This document shows positions 1 through 5,013 of a stretch of 5,013 bases of DNA, one piece after another (position 1 is the first letter of the stretch; every line of letters begins with the position of its first letter). The stretch spans positions 1 through 5,013 of the forward strand of contig JAQTLI010000260.1 in the NCBI GenBank assembly GCA_028714995.1, written 5' to 3'. The DNA is from Methylobacter sp. GTDB taxonomy: Bacteria > Pseudomonadota > Gammaproteobacteria > Methylococcales > Methylomonadaceae. Under the pieces are notes generated by a model that saw nothing but the letters and a program-made list of their open reading frames with translations, was not told the DNA's origin and ran no database searches. Made by a program: the position numbers and the translations under genes.

Positions 1-1
1 T

Positions 2-760
2 TGGAGTTATCAGCACTGGCAAGATCGTTTTTACACCGGCGTCTCGCAAAAAGATTGGCTTAAATTCTATGCAGAACGCTTTTCTGCGCTGGAAGTTAAC
101 GGCACTTTCTATCGCCTGCAAAGTCCCACCACGTTTAAAAAGTGGTCCGAAGAAACCCCGCCAACATTCAGGTTCGCAATAAAGGCCAATCGCTACTTAA
201 CCCATAACAAAAAACTGCTAGATCCGGAGGCATCGATACTGATCGAGAAAAGCCACGCCGAAGCGCTGGGTGAAAAACTGGCCGTGGTTTTGTGGCAGTT
301 GCCCGGCATGTTTAAAAAGAACTTGCCCCGGCTGCAAGGGTTTATCGACGCCTTGCAACAATGGCCCGAAGCGCGCCATAGCATAGAATTCAGGCATGCA
401 TCCTGGTTTGATGATGAAACGGCGGATAGGCTGGCTCAAGCCAATATCGCTGTTTGCCAGTCGGACGCCGAAACCTGGCCGATGTGGGATCGCGTTACTT
501 CAGATCTGGTTTATATTCGCCTGCATGGACATGCACGAACTTATGCTTCTTCCTATAGCGTAGCCGAACTGTCCTATTGGGCTGAGCGGATAGCCCAGTG
601 GTTAAAGGAGGGTAGGGAAGTGCATGTTTATTTCGACAATGACGCCGAATGCGCCGCGCCTTTTAATGCCTTGGCTTTGCAGGAGTTACTGGATAAGCGG
701 GCGGTAACCGTTCAACACCGGAGCACTGGAACCTCACCCGCTGAAGAGGGGGTAAGATGA
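2..760 (+). CDS. DUF72 (YecE-like) family protein, 5' partial
   Basis: The reading frame is open from base 2 to the TGA at 758-760, giving 252 visible residues, and the start codon lies before the window. The first visible residues are WSYQHW, the usual continuation of the N-terminal GxSGWSYxxW motif of DUF72, so probably only about 10 residues are missing. Other family hallmarks follow in order, numbered from the visible W: EVNGTFYRL (31-39), a W..TP..F.FA.K block (48-61) leading to TH (67-68), LWQLPGMF (97-104), EFRHASW (129-135), YIRLHG (171-176) and YFDND (210-214). The family is predicted to adopt a TIM-barrel-like fold; its biochemical role is not firmly known, so none is assigned. No signal peptide or membrane segment is visible. 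The length is normal for the family and there is no internal disruption. It converges on the diguanylate cyclase gene. Confidence 0.93.
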   Translation, partial: WSYQHWQDRFYTGVSQKDWLKFYAERFSALEVNGTFYRLQSPTTFKKWSEETPPTFRFAIKANRYLTHNKKLLDPEASILIEKSHAEALGEKLAVVLWQLPGMFKKNLPRLQGFIDALQQWPEARHSIEFRHASWFDDETADRLAQANIAVCQSDAETWPMWDRVTSDLVYIRLHGHARTYASSYSVAELSYWAERIAQWLKEGREVHVYFDNDAECAAPFNALALQELLDKRAVTVQHRSTGTSPAEEGVR

Positions 761-875
761 CCGCACCGCAAGGATTACATAAGGAGGAATGAACGGCTAC
801 CGGGACCTATTCTATTACCTAATGCTTTCAAGAACCTTTCAGCCAAATGGGATACCACTCGTCGCACGCATATAA
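757..875 (+). other. Two chained ATGA mini-ORFs after DUF72
   Basis: An ATG at 757-759 overlaps the DUF72 stop (ATGA) and is preceded by a purine-rich GAGGGGG tract at a usable ribosome-binding distance. It opens an 11-residue frame (MTAPQGLHKEE) ending at 790-792. That stop overlaps a second ATG at 789-791, which opens a 28-residue frame ending in TAA at 873-875. The second start follows a strong AGGAGG (782-787), but the gap is only one base, too short for normal initiation. Neither peptide is recognised. The arrangement could be the decayed start of a former downstream operon gene, or chance. Confidence that either is a functional gene is low. Confidence 0.2.
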
Positions 876-1076
876 TTTGGTAATCAGATTCAGTTATGCC
901 TCAACCTTCGCTTTACTTCCGGATTTCTATAATTAACTTGCGCCGCTAAAAGCTGGCGGCAATTTTCGATAGAAAAATCCCAATTTTTCAGTAACCACGT
1001 AGGTTGATCTGTATCCGCAAACTAAACTCTGGTTAGGAAATTACGAATGACAGCTTTGTAGATTTTTTTTACCTAA
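761..1076. other. Convergent intergenic gap, weak hairpins only
   Basis: This 316-base gap separates the ends of two converging genes. Apart from the mini-ORFs at its left edge I see no gene. It contains a short GC stem (GCCGC 942-946 with GCGGC 956-960) followed by AATTTT, an AT-only stem (GAAAAAT 972-978 with ATTTTTC 983-989, loop CCCA), and a T8 run at 1063-1070. None is a textbook rho-independent terminator. A pair GTTAGG (1032-1037) and CCTAAC (1072-1077) flanks the end of the cyclase gene but has a 34-base loop. Confidence 0.6.
942..964 (+). terminator. Possible weak terminator after DUF72
   Basis: GCCGC and GCGGC form a 5-bp GC stem with a 9-base loop, followed by AATTTT in place of a solid U tract. 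It lies about 180 bases after the DUF72 stop and 70 bases after the last mini-ORF. It is the most terminator-like structure for plus-strand transcripts in the gap, but the short stem and interrupted T run make the call weak. Confidence 0.22.
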
Positions 1077-2756
1077 CTATTGCTCAAACTGGACGAAGTT
1101 TACGGATTTGGTTTTTTTATTTGCATACATTCTCATGTCCGCCTGCTTGATCAAGGCTTCAGGATTGTTGCCATCATCGGGAAATATGGCTATCCCGATG
1201 CTGGTATGAACAGGGATAAGTTTGCCATCTGTCAGAAGTCCATCAGACAGTGTTTGCTGAATTTTCTGGGTCATGGCTTCCAGCGATTCACGGTTTTCCA
1301 CACTTTCAATCAGGATAATGAATTCGTCGCCGCTCATTCTTGCTACCGTATCATCAGCCCGAGTTGTAGAGCGTAGGCGCTCAGCCACAAATTTAAGCAA
1401 TTGGTCGCCAACTTCATGTCCGCAGGTGTCATTGACCTGCTTGAAATCATTAAGATCCAGGAACATGACGGCCAAGCGCTTTTTCTGACGCTGCGACCTT
1501 GCCAGCATTTGCTTCAGACGATCCATCAGCAGCATGCGGTTAGGAAGCCCCGTTAAGGCATCATGGTTGGCGAGCTGCCACAGACGCTTTTGATTTTCGA
1601 TCTGCAATACTCTATTCCGTTGATGTACTCGCAGGTACGCTACAATTAATAATGATGACATGAGCGTTAATAATGCCATCATCGCCAGCATTCCCATATT
1701 CAAATCAGACCAGCCGACCTGTCGCTTCACGATTAGGGAAAAGGGCTCTCCCATCGTAGCCAGAGATTTCTTGTACATAAAGGCGGGAAAAAGAGCAGTT
1801 TCAATCGAGCTTCGGGAGACTCCTGACATTTTCAGCAACTGGCCCTTGGGATTGTCTGGCCTAAAATCCTTGTGAAAAACAACTACCGTGCCCCCATTAA
1901 AAACCGGGAATTTCACGGGCTCTACCAGTTTGACAGCATCTATTACCATTTCCACCACCAATTCATCCTGAGTGGTGAGAGCCGGGGGCGAATTACCGCT
2001 CTGGAAAGTCAGGGAGATCGGGAAAAAAACGACATAGGCCAGATTGCCTTCAACCAGTTTGAACGGATGGCTGGCAACGGGCACACGATGCTGGAGAGAT
2101 TCGTTCATGGCCTGCTTCAAAAACGGCACGCTTTCCATGTCCAGCCCAAGAACTTCTTCGGAGCCTGGCCGCATCGGCTCCATGAACACGATGGGATAGT
2201 AGGTATCCTTCTCTTCCAGTGGTAGCCATTTTCGGCCGGAATCATAGGAGAATGATCTGACGGAGAAATTAGGGATACCATTACTTCTCTTGCTGGCAAC
2301 AAGCTTCGTAAGCTGACTTTTTGTAACCACTTGAATGATTTCAAGTGCAAAAATTTGAGGATTAGTTTCAATGACCTGTCTGACATAACGCGAGGCTTTG
2401 TCCGTGGCTGTGCTGCCAACGATACTAAACAGGGCCGAGAATCCTTTCAGGATGGTTTCACTGCTGACCATTTCCTTGTTGAGGTGATCAGAATAGGCAT
2501 CACCGTATTGCGTCAAATCTTGTTCCACATCGCGAATATTCAGTATAACCACAATGACCGCTGCACCAAAGCAGAGGAACAGCCACAGCGTAAGGCTAAT
2601 GACGTAAGTCCAGATGGAAAGTGATTTCATTGACGGCAGTGAACTTTGCATGAACCTATCCAAGAACAAGGGGGATAACACACGAAACGAAATTTTACGC
2701 ACGCTAAGCCATTTTGTTCGCTGCAGACCAGCAGCAGGCTGTTTTTGCACGTTCAC
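1077..2756 (-). CDS. CHASE-GGDEF membrane diguanylate cyclase
   Basis: The protein (559 residues from the GTG at 2754-2756) is predicted to make cyclic di-GMP from two GTP at the inner membrane in response to a periplasmic signal. Membrane segments lie at about 48-72 and 355-375. The region between them is a CHASE sensor domain (about 95-275; YPI..MEP at 187-194, LGLD at 203-206, LQHRVPVASHPFKLV at 221-235). The GGDEF domain covers about 395-555: DALTGLPNR (399-407), metal-site LDLNDFK (433-439), GH (446-447) and SGDEF (475-479). RADD at 466-469, five residues before SGDEF, is an intact RxxD inhibitory site. First-position serine occurs in active cyclases, so activity is expected. There is no EAL domain. 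The start is uncertain: the GTG has no clear ribosome-binding site, while the ATG at 2649-2651 (residue 36) follows GGATAGG and still precedes the first membrane segment. It is transcribed away from the ABC1 gene's end, with a good promoter just upstream. Confidence 0.95.
   Translation of the reverse strand: MNVQKQPAAGLQRTKWLSVRKISFRVLSPLFLDRFMQSSLPSMKSLSIWTYVISLTLWLFLCFGAAVIVVILNIRDVEQDLTQYGDAYSDHLNKEMVSSETILKGFSALFSIVGSTATDKASRYVRQVIETNPQIFALEIIQVVTKSQLTKLVASKRSNGIPNFSVRSFSYDSGRKWLPLEEKDTYYPIVFMEPMRPGSEEVLGLDMESVPFLKQAMNESLQHRVPVASHPFKLVEGNLAYVVFFPISLTFQSGNSPPALTTQDELVVEMVIDAVKLVEPVKFPVFNGGTVVVFHKDFRPDNPKGQLLKMSGVSRSSIETALFPAFMYKKSLATMGEPFSLIVKRQVGWSDLNMGMLAMMALLTLMSSLLIVAYLRVHQRNRVLQIENQKRLWQLANHDALTGLPNRMLLMDRLKQMLARSQRQKKRLAVMFLDLNDFKQVNDTCGHEVGDQLLKFVAERLRSTTRADDTVARMSGDEFIILIESVENRESLEAMTQKIQQTLSDGLLTDGKLIPVHTSIGIAIFPDDGNNPEALIKQADMRMYANKKTKSVNFVQFEQ
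2655..2661 (-). promoter_or_regulatory. Candidate RBS for an internal cyclase start
   Basis: On the minus strand GGATAGG lies three bases before the ATG at 2649-2651. It supports a 524-residue form beginning MQSSLPSMKSL, which would place the first membrane helix about 12 residues from the N-terminus. The GTG start at 2754-2756 lacks a comparable site. The spacing from AGG to ATG is shorter than ideal, so this favours the internal start without settling it. Confidence 0.35.
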
Positions 2757-2778
2757 GTTTGACCATTTTCAGCACGGC

Positions 2779-2807
2779 ATTATTGCTCGGATTTGGTCGC
2801 CTGACAA
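2779..2807 (-). promoter_or_regulatory. Sigma-70-like promoter for the cyclase gene
   Basis: Reading the minus strand, a -35 box TTGTCA (2802-2807, five of six matches to TTGACA) is followed by a 17-base spacer and a -10 box AATAAT (2779-2784, five of six matches to TATAAT). Transcription should begin near 2772, leaving a leader of about 16 bases to the GTG or about 120 bases to the internal ATG. The match and spacing are good for housekeeping sigma factor, and the position fits the gene, but this is a motif call only. Confidence 0.55.
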
Positions 2808-2845
2808 TCTAACGCCAGACTTGACTTGCGGCCACTCGTCCCAAT

Positions 2846-2874
2846 AAGCTTTTGAGGTCCTCAGCTAAAAGCTT
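2846..2874. repeat. Inverted repeat upstream of cyclase promoter
   Basis: AAGCTTTT (2846-2853) and AAAAGCTT (2867-2874) form a perfect 8-bp inverted repeat. Between them lies a second small palindrome, TGAGG-T-CCTCA (2853-2863, sharing one base with the left arm). The site is about 40 bases upstream of the cyclase -35 box, a position where an activator could bind. It could equally be a folded plus-strand RNA, with TTATAG following, but that is a poor terminator tail. Function is inferred from position and symmetry alone. Confidence 0.4.
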
Positions 2875-2907
2875 TTATAGACCGTTCAAACCCCCTATTG
2901 CATCCCC

Positions 2908-3063
2908 AATTGCTTTATATGCAGGGCATTCCAAGGCTATCTTTTGTGTAAGCCGTTGCCAATTGAACAGTTTGATTCGTTACTGAAACAGGGGGCTTCG
3001 ATGTTTGAAACTAATCGGCAGTTTTGGGTGATCGCTGCCCGTGTTCGATTTTGTTGTTACTGA
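2908..3063 (+). pseudogene. Remnant of EAL phosphodiesterase C-terminus
   Basis: A plus-strand frame is open from 2881 to the TGA at 3061-3063. Bases 2920-2991 encode CRAFQGYLLCKPLPIEQF followed by DSLLKQ. This matches the conserved last segment of EAL domains, usually of the form GCDxxQGYLFSKPLPxxEFExLL, a region close to the C-terminus of c-di-GMP phosphodiesterases. The catalytic EAL, NxE, DDFG and E.VE motifs are absent: upstream the frame is stopped at 2878-2880, and the other plus frames carry no EAL-like sequence. The frame then runs on for about 24 residues (to CCY) with no recognised homology. An in-frame ATG at 3001 follows AGGGGG (2990-2995), but it starts only a 20-residue peptide inside the remnant. 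I infer the tail of a deleted phosphodiesterase gene, divergent from the cyclase. The match is short, so chance is not excluded. Confidence 0.5.
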
Positions 3064-3089
3064 GTTTTAAAAATTTCAGATCATCAGCG

Positions 3090-3156
3090 CGCCAGGATTT
3101 TTCGCGAAAGCTAAAATGGGATCCATCCGATTTTAGCAGCGAAAAATGACCTGGCG
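3090..3156. repeat. 67-base imperfect palindrome, MITE/REP-like
   Basis: Three perfectly paired blocks nest inside one another: CGCCAGG (3090-3096) with CCTGGCG (3150-3156), TTTTTCGC (3098-3105) with GCGAAAAA (3139-3146), and GCTAAAAT (3110-3117) with ATTTTAGC (3130-3137). Small asymmetric gaps of 1-4 bases separate them, and the tip carries GGAT and ATCC. That gives 23 base pairs before the tip. There is no U tract after either arm, and it lies between genes it does not obviously terminate, so a terminator is less likely than a repetitive or mobile hairpin element. It directly abuts the CTACG-rich patch to its right. Confidence 0.75.
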
Positions 3157-3160
3157 ATTA

Positions 3161-3430
3161 ATGCCTTCGGCTGCCCGCGTTCGTCCTCCGTCCGCCACGA
3201 CACACAACTTCGCGTTGCTACGCTGTGCGCCATGGCTACCGTAATGACTTTACGCCGTGTCGGATGGTCTTGCATTTTGACTACGCTTCCGCTAACGCTA
3301 CAACTTCGTCAAAACGCCCGACCGCTACGGCTACGCGGGGGTCGTCGTACACCGCTCCACTAACGTTACGCTTCCTGTACTCCTTCAATGTGGCATTGGT
3401 TTGTCGAGTTACATTCGGCAATTGCTCCAT
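3161..3430. repeat. CTACG-rich patch, likely interspersed repeat
   Basis: This stretch is richer in GC than its flanks and repeats variants of one short word: GCTACGCT (near 3217), GCTACCG (near 3235), ACTACGCT (near 3280), GCTAACGCTAC (near 3291), GCTACGGCTACGC (near 3323) and CTAACGTTACGCT (near 3360). It also holds an inverted pair TTTTGAC (3275-3281) and GTCAAAA (3308-3314). It is open on the plus strand from 3162 to a TAA at 3438-3440, and partly on the minus strand (3281-3430, 49 residues), but neither translation resembles a known protein and neither has a ribosome-binding site. Such frames are typical of biased repeat sequence. Together with the palindrome just before it, it may form one non-coding repeat unit. 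Copy number cannot be judged from this window. Confidence 0.4.
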
Positions 3431-3476
3431 AAATCAGTAAAGCAATGGCTTTTAGGTTTATATGTGTTTGTCACGG

Positions 3477-5013
3477 TTATTTCCCGCTTTGCCAAATGGA
3501 AAGCAGTAACCAGATACCCCCCATAGTGGCAAATGCGTATCCCAGAAACCCGAATGCAGGTAAGCCGAATATTTCCGGCCCGCCTTTTACCGTCATAATA
3601 ATGGAAGAACCGATAATGACGGCTGCGGTCACTATGCCCATGGTTAACCGGCTAATGGCATTATCAATATGATTGACATACTGATCGAGACGTCTGATGG
3701 TAATATCGACCTGAATGGCGCCTTTTCTAGTTGCGCGCAACAGTTTGCGCAGGTCTTTTGGCAAGCTGGATAAAAGGTCGGCGACGCTGACCAGGTTGTG
3801 CCATCCCCGTCTGGCGATAGCCTCCGGCCTGTAGCGTTCCATCATGAGTCTCTGGACATAGGGAGCCGCAAAAACCAGCGTATTAAATTCCGGATTGAGA
3901 TGTCTGCCGAGACCGTCCAGGGTTATGTAAGTTTTGACTAACAAGGCGAGATCAGCAGGCAATATCAGTTTATGATCCATTAATATCGCCATCAGATCGC
4001 TCATCATTACGGTAAGGCTTAAATCCTTTAGCGCCAGCGAGCTATATTGATCAACAAAGGCTTCTATCTCAATGGTAAGCACTTGTTCATCGGTATAAAT
4101 ATTATCTGACCAGTCTTCAAGTATCTCGGCCACTTTGGTTGGAAGGTGGTTGGTCATGCCATATAACAGGCTGATAACCTGCTCCCTGCGCTCTTCAGTT
4201 AAGCGCCCAACCATACCGAAATCGATAAATGCCAGTTTGTTATCCTCCAGATAAAACACGTTGCCGGCATGCGGGTCGGCATGAAAGAAGCCGTCTTCCA
4301 TGATCATTTTAATGACGGCCTGAGTGACGCGATCAGCCAGTAGTTTTCTATCCAGTCCAGCTTTGTCCACAGCCGCAAGATCCCTGCCTTGAATGCCTTG
4401 AATATACTCCTGTACATTGAGCCGTTCACAGGTCCATTGCCAATAGACGTTAGGAATTTTGATATTGATATCGTCGGCCAAATTGGCGGCTATACGTTCT
4501 GCATTTCTGCATTCGGCGGCGAGATCGAGTTCCCGGCGCAATGATTGGTTAAACTGACGGAGGACTTCTTTCGGGTGAAACCGACGAATCTCCGGTGATT
4601 CAGATTCGGCAATATCAACAATACGTTGCAAAAGGCGTAAATCGGCTTCAATGATTTTGCGCAGGCCAGGTCTGCGGATCTTTAAAATAACCTGCGTTCC
4701 GTCCTTGAGCGTAGCCTTATGAACCTGGGCAATTGAAGCCGCTGCAAGAGCTTGTCTTTCGATGTCTGAAAAAAATTCTTCAATACTGCCGCCAAGATCT
4801 TCTTCAAGTTGGGGTAGCAACTCCTCAAAGGGCATGGGAGGCGCCTGATCCTGAAGTTTTTCAAACTCGGCAATATATTGAGGTGAGAATAAATCAACAC
4901 GCGTCGAAAGGATTTGTCCCAATTTAATGAAAGTAGGCCCCAAATCTTCCAGTACACGACGCACTCGCTGTGGGGTGTCGAGATTCACATAGTCTTCTGC
5001 CTGCTGCCAATGC
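3477..5013 (-). CDS. ABC1/AarF-family atypical kinase, N-terminus cut
   Basis: The frame runs from the TAA at 3477-3479 through the window's right edge. A GTG at 4986-4988 is internal: coding sequence (HWQQAEDY) continues before it, so the true start lies outside. Numbered from that GTG codon, ABC1 landmarks are the KxGQ motif FIKLGQ (20-25), the alanine-rich AAASIAQVH loop (82-90) that replaces a normal P-loop, the lysine of VILKIRRPG (K103), ELD (153-155), the catalytic loop HADPHAGN (236-243) and the metal-binding DFG (256-258). Two hydrophobic segments at about 450-466 and 475-497 should anchor the C-terminus in the membrane, as in UbiB and its relatives. The family includes UbiB/COQ8, atypical kinases or ATPases that support ubiquinone synthesis. 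HADPHAGN with DFG differs from E. coli UbiB (HADMHPGN, DCG), so this is called a general AarF-type member, not ubiB. All key residues are present. Confidence 0.93.
   Translation of the reverse strand, partial: HWQQAEDYVNLDTPQRVRRVLEDLGPTFIKLGQILSTRVDLFSPQYIAEFEKLQDQAPPMPFEELLPQLEEDLGGSIEEFFSDIERQALAAASIAQVHKATLKDGTQVILKIRRPGLRKIIEADLRLLQRIVDIAESESPEIRRFHPKEVLRQFNQSLRRELDLAAECRNAERIAANLADDINIKIPNVYWQWTCERLNVQEYIQGIQGRDLAAVDKAGLDRKLLADRVTQAVIKMIMEDGFFHADPHAGNVFYLEDNKLAFIDFGMVGRLTEERREQVISLLYGMTNHLPTKVAEILEDWSDNIYTDEQVLTIEIEAFVDQYSSLALKDLSLTVMMSDLMAILMDHKLILPADLALLVKTYITLDGLGRHLNPEFNTLVFAAPYVQRLMMERYRPEAIARRGWHNLVSVADLLSSLPKDLRKLLRATRKGAIQVDITIRRLDQYVNHIDNAISRLTMGIVTAAVIIGSSIIMTVKGGPEIFGLPAFGFLGYAFATMGGIWLLLSIWQSGK

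Noticed and set aside
1032..1077. GTTAGG/CCTAAC pair at the end of the cyclase gene as a terminator
   Set aside because: The arms are 6 bp with a 34-base loop and no trailing T run in the transcript direction.
2745..2766. Minus-strand ATG at 2764-2766 opening a 20-residue upstream peptide overlapping the GTG start
   Set aside because: No ribosome-binding site and no sign of a leader-peptide function such as repeated codons or a following attenuator.
2614..2847. 77-residue plus-strand frame spanning the cyclase start and promoter
   Set aside because: Mostly antisense to the cyclase coding region, with no family match or ribosome-binding site.
3001..3063. 20-residue ORF with AGGGGG five bases before its ATG
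   Set aside because: It sits in frame inside the EAL remnant and encodes no recognisable peptide; the purine run is probably part of the old coding sequence.
3281..3430. 49-residue minus-strand frame starting ATG GAG CAA
   Set aside because: It lies antisense within the same repeat-rich patch, has no ribosome-binding site, and its VAVAVGRF-type composition follows from the repeats.
3161..3430. Diversity-generating retroelement variable region or template repeat
   Set aside because: No reverse transcriptase, no near-identical partner repeat in the window, and no C-type-lectin-like coding end.
3225..3440. 71-residue plus-strand frame from a GTG
   Set aside because: No ribosome-binding site, composition driven by the CTACG-rich repeat words (runs of T, A and S codons), and the opposite strand is also open. 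Treated as repeat sequence, not a gene.
3439..3453. AAAGC/GCTTT hairpin just after the ABC1 stop as a terminator
   Set aside because: The stem is only 5 bp with a 4-base loop, and on the minus strand no T run follows it.

Overview
The window looks like a piece of a moderate-GC gammaproteobacterial chromosome. The protein families and codon use would fit a methanotroph-like (Methylococcales) genome, but that placement is an impression from family content and not something the sequence proves. Both edge genes are cut by the window. The layout is: a DUF72 (YecE-like) gene on the plus strand (2-760, lacking its first few codons); a gene-poor convergent gap (761-1076); a complete membrane diguanylate cyclase with a CHASE sensor domain on the minus strand (1077-2756); about 720 bases without an intact gene (2757-3476); and an ABC1/AarF-family atypical kinase on the minus strand (3477 to beyond 5013, lacking its N-terminus).

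The cyclase is the best-resolved gene. It has two membrane segments flanking a CHASE domain, then a GGDEF domain with an SGDEF signature and an intact RxxD inhibitory site. A good sigma-70-like promoter (TTGTCA, 17 bases, AATAAT on the minus strand) lies just upstream of it, and an 8-bp inverted repeat (AAGCTTTT/AAAAGCTT) sits about 40 bases further upstream.

The 2757-3476 gap holds the unusual material. On the plus strand there is an open stretch whose translation matches the conserved C-terminal end of EAL phosphodiesterase domains, without the rest of the domain: probably the tail of a lost c-di-GMP phosphodiesterase beside the surviving cyclase. After it comes a 67-base imperfect palindrome (3090-3156) with about 23 paired positions in three blocks, followed directly by a CTACG-rich patch (about 3161-3430) that reads open on both strands but does not look like a gene. 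Palindrome plus patch may be one interspersed repeat or non-autonomous mobile element.

The three intact or partial genes do not form an obvious pathway. The cyclase makes a second messenger, the ABC1 protein is of a family linked to quinone or lipid metabolism, and DUF72 proteins have no firmly established role. I found no RNA gene, CRISPR array or complete insertion sequence, and no convincing new multi-gene system; the leads worth checking are the EAL remnant and the palindrome-plus-patch element.
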